A DNA stretch of 64,000 nt, taken from positions 62,001 through 126,000 of the forward strand of contig UPXS01000004.1 of NCBI GenBank assembly GCA_900538355.1, read 5' to 3'. Both the position numbers and the translations under genes were made by a program. The stretch's first letter is position 1. Each line of letters begins with the position of its first letter. Origin of the DNA: an uncultured Veillonella sp. Lineage in GTDB: Bacteria; Bacillota; Negativicutes; Veillonellales; Veillonellaceae. Under the pieces are notes generated by a model, which was given only the letters and a program-made list of their open reading frames with translations, had not been told where the DNA came from and searched no databases. This document shows, one piece after another, positions 40,846 through 49,397 of this stretch.

Positions 40846-41562
40846 ATGATTGGTTTGGGCACGGCCATTAATATTGGCCTCATCATAGCCGGCAGCTTGT
40901 GTGGACTTGCATTTGGTCGGTTTATGAAAGAAAATTTAAAACAGACGCTCATGATGGTGAGCGGCATTATTGTTCTCCTCCTCGGGATGAGCGGTGCCAT
41001 GCAGTATATGCTAGTCATCGTGAACGGAACGATACAAACGACGGGGCCTATGCTGATGATCATTAGCATGGTGGCAGGCGCCGTAATTGGTGAGCTTATC
41101 GACCTTAACCGTTGGATTACTGTATTTGGCGACTGGGTGAAAGCCAAAACTGGTAACACTGGTGATCCGCAGTTTACGCACGCCTTTATTACGGCATCCC
41201 TTACGTTTACAGTGGGAGCCATGGGCGTACTCGGTTCTATTCAAGACGGCTTAACGGGTAATTACCAAACGCTCTTATTAAAAGGTATCCTCGACGGTAT
41301 CATCGTTATGGTTATGGTATCCTCTATGGGGAAGGGCGCGTTGTTCTCCTTTATTCCTGTAGGGATTACGCAATGGATCATTACAGCTATGGCACACATC
41401 GCGGCACCATTGATGACACCGAGTGCCATCGATAACCTATCCTACGTGGGCTCTATTCTGATCTTCTGCGTCGGTATAGACCTCATCTGGCCTAGTAAAA
41501 TCCGCATTGCGAACCTACTGCCAGCTATTTTCGTGGCTATGGGGCTTACATTCTTGCTGTAA
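40846..41562 (+). CDS. DUF554 membrane protein (YdfK-like)
   Basis: A 238-residue protein with six to seven hydrophobic helices. The N-terminus GLGTAINIGLIIAGSLCGLAFG and the internal VAGAVIGELIDLNRWI and ITASLTFTVGAMGVLGSIQDGLTGNY segments are typical of DUF554 proteins, membrane proteins of unknown function. An AAAGGG ribosome site precedes the ATG. A TATACT box near 40794 may be its promoter. Monocistronic. Confidence 0.85.
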   Translation: MIGLGTAINIGLIIAGSLCGLAFGRFMKENLKQTLMMVSGIIVLLLGMSGAMQYMLVIVNGTIQTTGPMLMIISMVAGAVIGELIDLNRWITVFGDWVKAKTGNTGDPQFTHAFITASLTFTVGAMGVLGSIQDGLTGNYQTLLLKGILDGIIVMVMVSSMGKGALFSFIPVGITQWIITAMAHIAAPLMTPSAIDNLSYVGSILIFCVGIDLIWPSKIRIANLLPAIFVAMGLTFLL

Positions 41563-41621
41563 TATAAATCGTGTTATGAATACTAAGAAAAATAATATAT
41601 AGATTTTATACGTTTTATAAG

Positions 41622-41690
41622 AGACCTATATTCTCTAACCTTTCACTGCTGTACTTTACACAGGAAAGCCTGGAGAATATAGGTCTTTTT
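41622..41690 (+). terminator. Terminator after the DUF554 gene
   Basis: AGACCTATATTCTC/GAGAATATAGGTCT around a 36-base loop, then TTTTT. The rest of the gap up to 41880 shows nothing recognisable. Confidence 0.75.
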
Positions 41691-41885
41691 ACATTCGTGG
41701 CTATTAGCCATCTTGGTAATTTTTTTACAAGTTAGTATTAAGGTTTGTTAATCTTCAAGTGATGACTTGAACTAGATACATTCCGAAATAGGTGACCAAT
41801 AGAGTCAGAATAACAGTAGGATTTGAGTGCTGTTTTAGAGAAATCTTTTACCGAAATCATTTATAGAATAAAGTTATTCCACAAT

Positions 41886-41936
41886 ATACCTGAAATACAG
41901 GTATATATTATTGAGTTATACCTGTAAAACAGGTAT
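41886..41936 (+). promoter_or_regulatory. higBA operator, two palindromes
   Basis: ATACCTG-5-CAGGTAT occurs twice (41886-41904 and 41918-41936), 32 bases apart, directly before higB. This is the expected layout for autorepression by the HigA antitoxin. Confidence 0.75.
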
Positions 41937-41954
41937 AATCAAAGGAGAGGTTCT

Positions 41955-42239
41955 ATGATTATCGGTTTTAAAGATAAGGAAACAGAAAAGGTTTATCGAC
42001 AAAATTTTTCTAAACGCTTTTCACCATTTGTACAGCGACTAGCTCTTCGTAAATTAATGTTATTAGATAATGCTGAATCGATACAGGATTTAAGGTGGCC
42101 ACCTGGTAACCGATTAGAGTTATTACAAGGCAATCGCTTTGGCCAGTATAGTTTACGGATTAATAGCCAGTATAGGTTATGTTTTAAAGTGAAAGATATT
42201 AATAGTTTTTATGATGTAGAAATTATAGATTATCATTAA
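41955..42239 (+). CDS. higB: HigB-family toxin (ribosome-dependent mRNA interferase)
   Basis: A 94-residue RelE-fold toxin that cuts mRNA at the ribosome. Pattern: MIIGFKDKETEKVY, a central WPPGNRLELLQGNRFGQYSLRINSQYRLCF (typical HigB/killer-protein strand set near 50-78), and a C-terminal DVEIIDYH. The order toxin-antitoxin and the 16-base gap to higA are typical for the higBA type. AAAGGAGAGG precedes the ATG. Confidence 0.92.
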   Translation: MIIGFKDKETEKVYRQNFSKRFSPFVQRLALRKLMLLDNAESIQDLRWPPGNRLELLQGNRFGQYSLRINSQYRLCFKVKDINSFYDVEIIDYH

Positions 42240-42255
42240 TAGAGAGGATATATAT

Positions 42256-42576
42256 ATGGATAAGTTCATTCCAACACCTACCATTAGTGAAATATTAAAA
42301 GAAGAGTTTATGGAGCCATTAGGACTATCTGCTTATCGATTAGCTAAAGATATACATGTGCCTGTTTCGCGTATTCAGGAAATCTTGAATGGGACACGAG
42401 CTATTTCAGCAGATACCTCTCTACGTTTAGCTAAATACTTTGGTGTTTCTGAAGGATATTTCTTGCGGTTGCAGATGGATGTTGATTTACGTACCGCAAA
42501 GCATAGTGCAGGGATGGAGGAAGTATTAAGCTCTATTGATCATTGTAATGCATTAGAACCTGTAGATTGTCAATAA
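42256..42576 (+). CDS. higA: HigA-family antitoxin (HTH-XRE)
   Basis: A 106-residue antitoxin and repressor. A helix-turn-helix covers residues 24-70 (SAYRLAKDIHVPVSRIQEIL, then ISADTSLRLAKYFGVSEGYFL), as in VapI/HigA proteins that neutralise HigB and bind the operator palindromes upstream of higB. Confidence 0.92.
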   Translation: MDKFIPTPTISEILKEEFMEPLGLSAYRLAKDIHVPVSRIQEILNGTRAISADTSLRLAKYFGVSEGYFLRLQMDVDLRTAKHSAGMEEVLSSIDHCNALEPVDCQ

Positions 42577-42659
42577 ATATTGATAATTTTCGATATATTT
42601 GGTATACTTAAGTCATAAATATATCGTTATAACATTATGTATTACTATAAGGAGACGCT

Positions 42660-43013
42660 ATGTTATTCGTTGAATATCCTAAATGTACAACATGCAAAAA
42701 AGCAAAGAAATTCTTAGATGATCATAATATTAAATACACAGATCGTGATATTAAATCTGAAAACCCTACAGCTGAAGAAATCGCTGCATGGTACCCACAA
42801 TCTGGTAAAGACTTGAAAGCATTCTTCAATACATCTGGTATGATTTATCGTGAACAACAATTGAAGGATAAATTACTAAACCTTAGTGAAGAAGAAAAAC
42901 TCGCTTTATTAGCATCCAATGGTATGCTTGTGAAACGTCCTATTTTGGTTCTTGAAGACAAAGTACTCGTTGGCTTTAAAGAAGCAGAATGGGTTGAGGC
43001 GTTGAAGCTCTAA
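42660..43013 (+). CDS. ArsC/Spx-family protein (YffB-like)
   Basis: A 117-residue thioredoxin-fold protein of the ArsC/Spx group. CTTC at residues 9-12 (YPKCTTCKKAKKFLD), a DRDI segment near 30 and KRPILVLEDKVLVGF near 95 fit the small arsenate-reductase-related family. The conserved Arg of the MLVKRP motif is present. It could act as a thiol-dependent reductase or a redox regulator; no arsenic genes are nearby. Confidence 0.85.
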   Translation: MLFVEYPKCTTCKKAKKFLDDHNIKYTDRDIKSENPTAEEIAAWYPQSGKDLKAFFNTSGMIYREQQLKDKLLNLSEEEKLALLASNGMLVKRPILVLEDKVLVGFKEAEWVEALKL

Positions 43014-43030
43014 TTTCATATTAGTTAACC

Positions 43031-43094
43031 GAAAGAACAGGTCCCTAAAAGCCTCCATAGTAAACTAAGTCGTTTTTAGGGACCTGTTCTTTCT
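43031..43094 (+). terminator. Long hairpin after the ArsC-like gene
   Basis: GAAAGAACAGGTCCCTAAAA pairs perfectly with its complement at 43075-43094 around a 24-base loop. It is T-poor at the end, so it could be a terminator or an RNA stability element. Confidence 0.6.
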
Positions 43095-43308
43095 ACATCT
43101 AATAAAGAAATAAGAGCTTTCAACTAAAGCTCTTAAGGAAATGTCATTTTTAGAGATAGGTCCGTTCTTCTTTTTATACAACTTATAAATTTAGAGCAAC
43201 AACTAGGGCCTAGGGGTAGAACCTCCAAAGTAAACTAAGTCGTTTTTAGGGACCTGTTCTTTCTACGTCTAATAAAGAAATAAGATCTTTTAACTAGAGC
43301 TTTTAAGG
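43052..43308 (+). repeat. Direct duplication of an 87-nt non-coding block
   Basis: Block 43052-43138 recurs at 43222-43308 with a few changes; both contain AGTAAACTAAGTCGTTTTTA and AATAAAGAAATAAGA. The first copy includes the right arm of the long hairpin; the second lacks the left arm. The 43014-43581 gap has no gene. Confidence 0.8.
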
Positions 43309-43388
43309 GAAAGGTTATGTTTATGAATTTGTTTTTCCCTATTCTATCTAGAAATTATAGTTCTTTATCATTTATCGAAAAAAATGAT

Positions 43389-43448
43389 TTGTATATAATT
43401 CGCATATTTTGTATAATGGTTACATTGTAGATATACCCCTATGGGTAC
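43389..43448 (+). promoter_or_regulatory. Promoter with metal-type palindromic operator
   Basis: TTGTAT (43389-43394), 17 bases, TATAAT (43412-43417), then ATACCCCTATGGGTAC (43433-43448) in the early transcribed region. The palindrome matches the two sites before the full P-type ATPase gene. Confidence 0.7.
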
Positions 43449-43581
43449 ATAGATTTATCAAATAATTTAGGTTCATAGGGTTTTGAATTAATTTAGGTAT
43501 AGAGAGTTCTGAATTAATATTGTGTTGTTTTTGTTTTATTTCCGGAGTAAGTAAGGCCGGTTCTAGTGTATAGAGGTCTAT

Positions 43582-44355
43582 ATGAAATTTTTACAGTCTT
43601 TATCGGCGCAGGTGTCGTTATTTACGCAAGGTGCTATTTTAGCGCTAGGTGTTTTATTTATTCTATTAGATGCCATCACAGAGTCGTTCAATCCTGTTAT
43701 TGACTTGGCTTGGATGACGGTTCTTGTTTGTGGGTTGCCGCTGCTCATCAATAGTGTTCAAAGTATTTTGAAGCATTTAGAGATCCATGCTAATTTCCTT
43801 ATTGTTGTGGCCATGGTGGCGCTTATTTCCATTGGCGATTATCATACGGCGGCTTATGTGGGACTCATTGTACAGGCTGGTTTCTTCTTGGAACAGCTTA
43901 TCACAGGCGAGTCACATTATACCTTAGATGATGATATGCTGCCTACAATGCCAGCACAACTCGTTGCTATGCGGCAGGGCATTAACAATTATTCATCTGT
44001 TATTGTTGTGGCTGTATTGCTATTATCTATGGGCTCCTTTGCATTGACACAGGATTTCATACATACTGTAACCTTATTATTGGTACTATGCCCGTGTTCC
44101 TTGGAGCTTATCTTAGTGGCGCTCATGATGGGCTCTCTTGTAGATGATGCATCTCCCGTATCGGAGCTTTCAAAAGGAACAAAGCAGTCCCATTTAGGGC
44201 TACTCATCGTGTCCATTGTATTCCACATTGCTATTATCGGTGCTGGTGTATTTGGTTTCATCGATCCTGTTACGGCTGTTGCGTTGCACGGGTTAGCGCG
44301 ACTTGGTCTCGTGTATAATTTGAAAGTTCTCAATAGTTCTTTATGCGTAGCATAG
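43582..44355 (+). CDS. Membrane-only relative of P1B-type metal ATPases, lacking catalytic domains
   Basis: A 257-residue protein with about six hydrophobic helices. It aligns by eye with the membrane part of the 46312 ATPase: the N-terminal AWMTVLVCGLPLLINSV (compare AWFTILLCGLPIVWGA), IHANFLIVVAMVALISIG (compare VKADLLVSLALIAAVAIG), and LLLVLCPCSLELILVALMMGSLV with the CPC metal motif at 170-172. The actuator domain is reduced to a short loop, and the phosphorylation DKTGT and nucleotide-binding GDGVND parts are absent, so it cannot work as an ATPase. It shares the CsoR-like palindrome with the full pump, so regulated expression is likely. Metal sensing, sequestration or a subunit role is inference. 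Confidence 0.72.
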   Translation: MKFLQSLSAQVSLFTQGAILALGVLFILLDAITESFNPVIDLAWMTVLVCGLPLLINSVQSILKHLEIHANFLIVVAMVALISIGDYHTAAYVGLIVQAGFFLEQLITGESHYTLDDDMLPTMPAQLVAMRQGINNYSSVIVVAVLLLSMGSFALTQDFIHTVTLLLVLCPCSLELILVALMMGSLVDDASPVSELSKGTKQSHLGLLIVSIVFHIAIIGAGVFGFIDPVTAVALHGLARLGLVYNLKVLNSSLCVA

Positions 44356-44387
44356 AATGTAGTGCAGTGTATAGTTTTAGACATAAT

Positions 44388-44427
44388 AAAATCCCCTAGT
44401 AACGATGTGTTACTAGGGGATTTTTGT
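44388..44427. terminator. Bidirectional terminator
   Basis: AAAATCCCCTAGTAAC/GTTACTAGGGGATTTT stem between convergent genes 43582 (+) and 44452 (-). Confidence 0.85.
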
Positions 44428-44451
44428 GTTCAAACAACTGTTAGTTGTAGA

Positions 44452-45786
44452 TTACTGTTCTTTTGCTTGGGATTTATCACCAAGTGTGAGAAGTAGGAAT
44501 ACGATAGCGAGGATACATGCACCAACGAGGGCTACGAAGCCGCCATCCCAACCATAAAGGTCAACCATGAGACCCATGAAGGCACCAGCACCAGCGGAAC
44601 CGATGAGGTAACCAAGAAGGCCTGTAAGGCCAGTAGCACCACCTGTTGCTACCCGTGGTACCATGTCTGCTGCTTGAAGGCCGATCATCATAACAGGACC
44701 GTAGATGAGGAAGCCGATAGCGATAAGTGCTAAGTTATCGATAAGGATATTGCCTGCTGGGTTGAACCAGTAAACGAGGATTGCCAAGATAACGAATAGC
44801 ATGAAGCAGATAGTAGCTGGCGCACGGCGGCCACGGAATACACGGTCACTCAAATAGCCGCTTACGAGCATGCCTGGAATACCAGCCCATTCGTATAAGA
44901 AGTAAGCCCAACGGGAACCTTCTTTTGTAAAGCCTTTTACAGCTGTCAAATAAGTAGGAGCCCAGCTTACTACGCCATAACGGATGAAGTATACAAAGAT
45001 ATTTGCAATTGCAAGATACCATAAGTATTTGTTATGCAAAATATATTTGTAGAAGATTTCTTTGAAAGTAGTTTTATTTTCATCGCTTACTTCAGCTGCT
45101 ACTGGTTCGTGTTTGTATTCTTCGATAGGTGGCAAGCCACAGGATTGAGGTGTATCTTTCAACAAGAAGAATGTAACCACAGCTAACACGATAGAAATAA
45201 GAGCAGGGAAGAAGAAAATACTATGCCATGTACCAAATAGATAGATACCTAACGTAGCAAGGGGTGCGATGATACCGCCACCAAGGTTGTGGGATACGTT
45301 CCACCAGGACCACCAAGCGCCGCGTTCAGAACGGGAGAACCAAGTTACCATATTTTTCGCATATGGAGGATAGCCCATGCCTTGGAACCAACCATTTAAG
45401 AAGGCGAGCACGCACATGATAGGAATACTGCTTAAAACACCAGGTAAGGTGCCGAATAATAACATAACTAAAGCACTGAGCAATAGACCTACTGTGGAGA
45501 AGTATTTTGGGTTAGAGCGGTCAGACGCATTACCCATGACAAATTTACTTACGCCGTACGCTACGGATAAGAGGGTCATGACAATACCAAGATCCGCTTT
45601 AGTGTAACCGTACTCAGCAATCATGTACGGAACAGCCAAACTAAAGTTTTGGCGGATCAAATAGAATGTAGCATAACCAATAAAAGTACCTGCAAAGACT
45701 TCTTTGCGAAGACGTTTGTAGGTGGAATCGATTTGCCCCTCTGGTAATCGTTCGATATGAGGAGCTGGAGAGAAGATCGACATCAT
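44452..45786 (-). CDS. glpT: Glycerol-3-phosphate transporter
   Basis: A 444-residue major facilitator protein with 12 helices that swaps glycerol-3-phosphate for phosphate. It follows E. coli GlpT closely in the landmarks I can recall: SIFSPAPHIERLP at the start, DSTYKRLRKEVF, YLIRQNFSLAVPYMI, MGNASDRSNPKYF, NGWFQGMGYPPYAKNMVTWFS and DTPQSCGLPPIEEYK. Start choice lies among ATG 45786, ATG 45783 and GTG 45789; AAAGGA upstream fits 45786. UhpT or PgtP are less likely given the DTPQSCGLPPIEEY match. Confidence 0.88.
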   Translation of the reverse strand: MMSIFSPAPHIERLPEGQIDSTYKRLRKEVFAGTFIGYATFYLIRQNFSLAVPYMIAEYGYTKADLGIVMTLLSVAYGVSKFVMGNASDRSNPKYFSTVGLLLSALVMLLFGTLPGVLSSIPIMCVLAFLNGWFQGMGYPPYAKNMVTWFSRSERGAWWSWWNVSHNLGGGIIAPLATLGIYLFGTWHSIFFFPALISIVLAVVTFFLLKDTPQSCGLPPIEEYKHEPVAAEVSDENKTTFKEIFYKYILHNKYLWYLAIANIFVYFIRYGVVSWAPTYLTAVKGFTKEGSRWAYFLYEWAGIPGMLVSGYLSDRVFRGRRAPATICFMLFVILAILVYWFNPAGNILIDNLALIAIGFLIYGPVMMIGLQAADMVPRVATGGATGLTGLLGYLIGSAGAGAFMGLMVDLYGWDGGFVALVGACILAIVFLLLTLGDKSQAKEQ

Positions 45787-46080
45787 CACACATCCTTTCT
45801 ACAAAATGTCTTTTTTATCATACCATGTATGACTAAAAGTCGACTATGTTTTATTTTTAATTATGATAAATAGTTATTTTGGTGCACCATTATGGGCTAA
45901 GCGCATAGATTATCGGTCATTAAAATATCTTCTATTTATAAATATAGAGATGTACCTACATATATGAATAACTGTTCATGCATTTGTGTAATGGGCCAAT
46001 GCATGAAATATATAATGCCATTAGATCCAGTATTTATCTGTGGTTTCTCTTATATATGAATATTTGCACATATTTTGTTA

Positions 46081-46139
46081 TTGACACGGATATACCCATA
46101 TGGGTATAACATAACCATAGGACATACCCCCATAGGTAT
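46081..46139 (+). promoter_or_regulatory. Promoter of the P1B ATPase with two metal-type operators
   Basis: TTGACA (46081-46086) and TATAAC (46105-46110) are 18 bases apart, and ATACCCATATGGGTAT (46092-46107) fills the spacer, a classic repressor position. A second site, ATACCCCCATAGGTAT, lies at 46124-46139. Repression by a CsoR/RcnR-type metal sensor is likely. The rest of the 45787-46311 gap shows nothing else. Confidence 0.75.
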
Positions 46140-46311
46140 TCTAAGGGATTAAATTAAAAGGATAAACAACAAACTATAGATAATCAGCAATAAGCAATAA
46201 GCAATAAGCAGATATATGTTGTTCATCCTAGGTTATATACATGGACGCATGTATATAGACCACAACAAATGTGTACATATCATTATATATAAGCTTTCAC
46301 AGGAGGTAAGT

Positions 46312-48249
46312 ATGGAACGGTGGAGTAAAGCAGCAGAATGGTTCGATTTGAATCGCGAAAAGATCACATTAGTAGCCGGTGGTATCGGCGTAGTATTTAG
46401 TTTATTAGGTATTCGTTTAGGCCTGCCATTCGACTGGGCATGGTTCACCATCCTATTATGTGGGTTGCCTATCGTGTGGGGCGCAGCGGTTGCTATGTAT
46501 GAAGAGTTCGACGTAAAGGCTGACCTCTTGGTATCCTTGGCACTCATCGCGGCTGTAGCCATCGGTGAAGTATTTGCAGCCGCAGAGATTGCTTTCATCA
46601 TGCAGCTCGGTGCAATGCTTGAAGAGTTCACTGTATCTAAAGCGCAAGCGGGCATTGAACGTCTCGTTAAATTGACACCAACAATAGCACGTATTGTTCG
46701 TAACGGCAAAGAAGAGGTGTTGCCTGCAGACATCGTAACAGTAGGCGATGTAATCCGCGTGTTGCCAGGCGAGGTAATCCCTGTGGACGGCACGATTTTG
46801 ACTGGTGATACAGCGATCGACCAATCCGTTATGACTGGCGAGTCCATGCCAGTAGATAAAACGATTGGTGACGAAGTGTTCTCTGGTACGGTGAACCAAT
46901 TTGGTGCCTTCGATATGACCGCAACCAAAGAGGGCGAAGACAGCTCTATTCAACGCATGATTAAGCTCGTTAAATCTACTGATCCAGGCAATGCGAAAAT
47001 CGTTAGCCTTGCTGACCGTTGGGCTACATGGATCGTAGTGATTGCACTCTTGGCAGCAGTTGGTACTTATGTAGTAACTGGTGAAATCATCCGCGCCGTA
47101 ACCATCCTCGTTGTATTCTGTCCTTGCGCTCTTGTATTGGCTACGCCAGCAGCGATTATGGCGGCTATTTCCAATGCAAGCCAACACGGTTTCCTCGTGC
47201 GCCGCGGTAATATTATGGAACGTTTGGCGAAGGTTGATACAATGACCTTTGATAAAACAGGTACATTGACTTATGGTACGCCTGAGGTGACTGCTGTTGA
47301 AACAGTGGGCACTATGTCTAATGATGAATTGTATCGCTTGGTAGCGTCTGTAGAGACTAAATCCGAGCATCCATTGGGCAAGGCGATTGTAAATGATTTT
47401 ACCTCTCGTCATGGTGAAAGCTTCGATTCTGTAGACTCCTTCCGCATGGTTCCTGGTAAAGGCTTAGCGGCGACTGTAGATACTAAATCAGTGTTAGCTG
47501 GTAACGAAGCGATGATGACCTTGTCTAATGTATCTATTACGGACTCTGTGAAAGCAGCTGTTCATGAACACTTGAACCGCGGTGCGTCCATTGTATATGT
47601 TGCGGTAGATGGTGTCTTGGCTGGTTATGTGGCTTTGGCTGATCGTGTTCGCCGTGAAAGCCGCGCTGTAGTTGAATCTTTGAATAATCTTCATGTTATG
47701 CCTGTTCTTTTAACAGGTGACCATGGTACAACAGCAAAAACCATTGGTAAACGTTTGAACGTACCGAATGTTATTGCTGATTGCTTGCCAGAAGATAAAA
47801 TGAATACTGTGGCTCAATTGCAACAAGAAGGCAACATCGTTGCCATGGTTGGGGATGGTGTAAACGATGCACCAGCTCTTAAGAAATCTGACGTAGGCAT
47901 CGCCATGGGTGGTGTTGGTAGTGATATCGCTGTAGAAGCAGCGGATATCGTTCTTGTAAATGATAATGTGAAAGAAATCCCTCATCTAGTGGCCTTATCT
48001 AAACGCATGATGACTACCATTAAAATTAATCTTTCCTTCTCCTTGATCTTGAACTTCGTAGCTATCATCTTAGCTATGATTGGTACATTGTCTCCAGTAT
48101 GGGGCGCCCTCGTTCACAACGGTGGTAGCCTTCTCGTAGTGGCTAACTCTGCACTACTCTTACGTTGGGCTTATAAATCTAATCACGTAGTAGAAGATGA
48201 CAATTCCGTCCTTGTAAAAGCGGCTCGCAAACGCGTGTTTGAAGGGTAA
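46312..48249 (+). CDS. Heavy-metal-exporting P1B-type ATPase
   Basis: A 645-residue inner-membrane pump. Motifs in order: TGES at about 175 (actuator), CPC at 270-272 (metal site), DKTGT from Asp314 (phosphorylated Asp), an HPLGKAI nucleotide-site motif near 358, and GDGVNDAP from 514. There is no N-terminal HMA domain or His-rich tail. The last helix region reads VHNGGSLLVVANSALLL. CPC with this tail suits a Zn/Cd/Cu-group exporter; the metal cannot be fixed from sequence. AGGAGG precedes ATG 46312; the frame is open upstream without support. Regulated by the palindromic operators at 46092 and 46124. Confidence 0.92.
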   Translation: MERWSKAAEWFDLNREKITLVAGGIGVVFSLLGIRLGLPFDWAWFTILLCGLPIVWGAAVAMYEEFDVKADLLVSLALIAAVAIGEVFAAAEIAFIMQLGAMLEEFTVSKAQAGIERLVKLTPTIARIVRNGKEEVLPADIVTVGDVIRVLPGEVIPVDGTILTGDTAIDQSVMTGESMPVDKTIGDEVFSGTVNQFGAFDMTATKEGEDSSIQRMIKLVKSTDPGNAKIVSLADRWATWIVVIALLAAVGTYVVTGEIIRAVTILVVFCPCALVLATPAAIMAAISNASQHGFLVRRGNIMERLAKVDTMTFDKTGTLTYGTPEVTAVETVGTMSNDELYRLVASVETKSEHPLGKAIVNDFTSRHGESFDSVDSFRMVPGKGLAATVDTKSVLAGNEAMMTLSNVSITDSVKAAVHEHLNRGASIVYVAVDGVLAGYVALADRVRRESRAVVESLNNLHVMPVLLTGDHGTTAKTIGKRLNVPNVIADCLPEDKMNTVAQLQQEGNIVAMVGDGVNDAPALKKSDVGIAMGGVGSDIAVEAADIVLVNDNVKEIPHLVALSKRMMTTIKINLSFSLILNFVAIILAMIGTLSPVWGALVHNGGSLLVVANSALLLRWAYKSNHVVEDDNSVLVKAARKRVFEG

Positions 48250-48269
48250 TACTATATACTAAATAAAAT

Positions 48270-48326
48270 AGCGCTATCTATTCCGAACAAAACTCAATTA
48301 GAGTTGTGGGATAGATAGCGCTTTTA
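48270..48326 (+). terminator. Terminator after the P1B ATPase gene
   Basis: GCGCTATCTATTCC/GGGATAGATAGCGC around a 24-base loop, followed by TTTTATTTT. Confidence 0.8.
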
Positions 48327-48480
48327 TTTTATATGTTATATGTAATCATACAGGTATTCTTAACCTTTCACTAATTGATTACATGCTGTATCCTGTATGC
48401 TATGATTGTATGCTACAGTACTCATACCATGATATAGGCCATTTCACTTATATTATGAAATAGATTGTTTTTAGTATTGA

Positions 48481-49071
48481 TTAATCAATATAGGTTACAG
48501 GATAGCCTTTGGCTTCGATTTCACGGCGGTTGAGACCATTTGGTAAGTCTGGATAGCCAAATGCAAGGCTCGCATAGACTTTTTCACCGTCTTTAAGGCC
48601 TAGTTCATGCATTTTAGCTTGGATACGTTCATTGTCTTGGAGGTGACGGATTTGGTTAACCCAACAGCTGCCAAGGTCTAGTTCGTTACAAGCAAGCATC
48701 ATGTTTTGCATTGCACAAGATACATCGGCAAAGTTATTAGCATAGTTTGCTTGGCTTGCTAGTACGATGAGAACTGGTGCATTATAGTTGAATACAAACT
48801 TGCCTTCAGCAGACATTTTAATGATGTTTACCATGTAAGGCAATGTGTTTTCCGTAATCGGCATTTTGCCGTATTCTTCTTGCACAAGTGTTACTAGTTC
48901 GTTTAGCACATTTTGGTTTGTGATGACCATGAAGTGTGTTAATTGTGTATTACCGCCAGATGGGGCACGGCGACCAGCGTCGAGTACTTGGTCAATCAGT
49001 TCACGAGATACTTGATCTGCTTTAAATTTACGCGTACTATGACGAGTTTTGATACATTCTAATGTGTTCAT
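48481..49071 (-). CDS. Nitroreductase-family FMN oxidoreductase
   Basis: A 196-residue protein with nitroreductase features: IKTRHSTRKFKADQVS near 8 (FMN-binding Arg/Ser region), RRAPSGGNTQLTHFMVI near 33, an AMQNMMLACNELDLGSCWVN helix near 125-145 and ASLAFGYPD near 170. It reduces nitro- or quinone-type substrates with NAD(P)H; the actual substrate is unknown. AGGAGG precedes the ATG on the minus strand. It is divergent from the MarR-type gene, so the 326-base gap holds both control regions. Confidence 0.9.
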   Translation of the reverse strand: MNTLECIKTRHSTRKFKADQVSRELIDQVLDAGRRAPSGGNTQLTHFMVITNQNVLNELVTLVQEEYGKMPITENTLPYMVNIIKMSAEGKFVFNYNAPVLIVLASQANYANNFADVSCAMQNMMLACNELDLGSCWVNQIRHLQDNERIQAKMHELGLKDGEKVYASLAFGYPDLPNGLNRREIEAKGYPVTYID

Positions 49072-49330
49072 AGTAACCTCCTGTTAGATAGGGTCTGTAA
49101 TACAAGAAATACAATTGTTATTTTCTTTATTATACTATAAGACTTAACTCTGATAGTAAAACTATAAGACTTTATTCTGATATTAAAAAAAATTATTAAT
49201 CATTTGGTAGTTGTATGTCATAATTTTTCCCCATGAATTCTATAGAGTCACTAGTTTCTTTAATAAAAAAGAAAAAATATATTAAATAATTGACAAATTT
49301 AAAAATTTATGTCCAAAGTGGTTTTTTACG

Positions 49331-49369
49331 TTGACTGCTTGCCGTAGAATTGTGTACAATTAATTTGTA
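49331..49369 (+). promoter_or_regulatory. Promoter with OhrR-box-like inverted repeat
   Basis: TTGACT (49331-49336), 18 bases, TACAAT (49355-49360). TACAATTAATTTGTA (49355-49369) overlaps the -10 box and resembles OhrR operators (TACAATT-AATTGTA), consistent with autoregulation. Nothing else is seen in 49072-49397. Confidence 0.6.
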
Positions 49370-49397
49370 GATTATTGTGTGCATATGGAGGTAGAAT

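Noticed and set aside
46233..47412. Long minus-strand ORFs inside the P1B ATPase gene
   Set aside because: Shadows of a gene with complete catalytic motifs on the plus strand.
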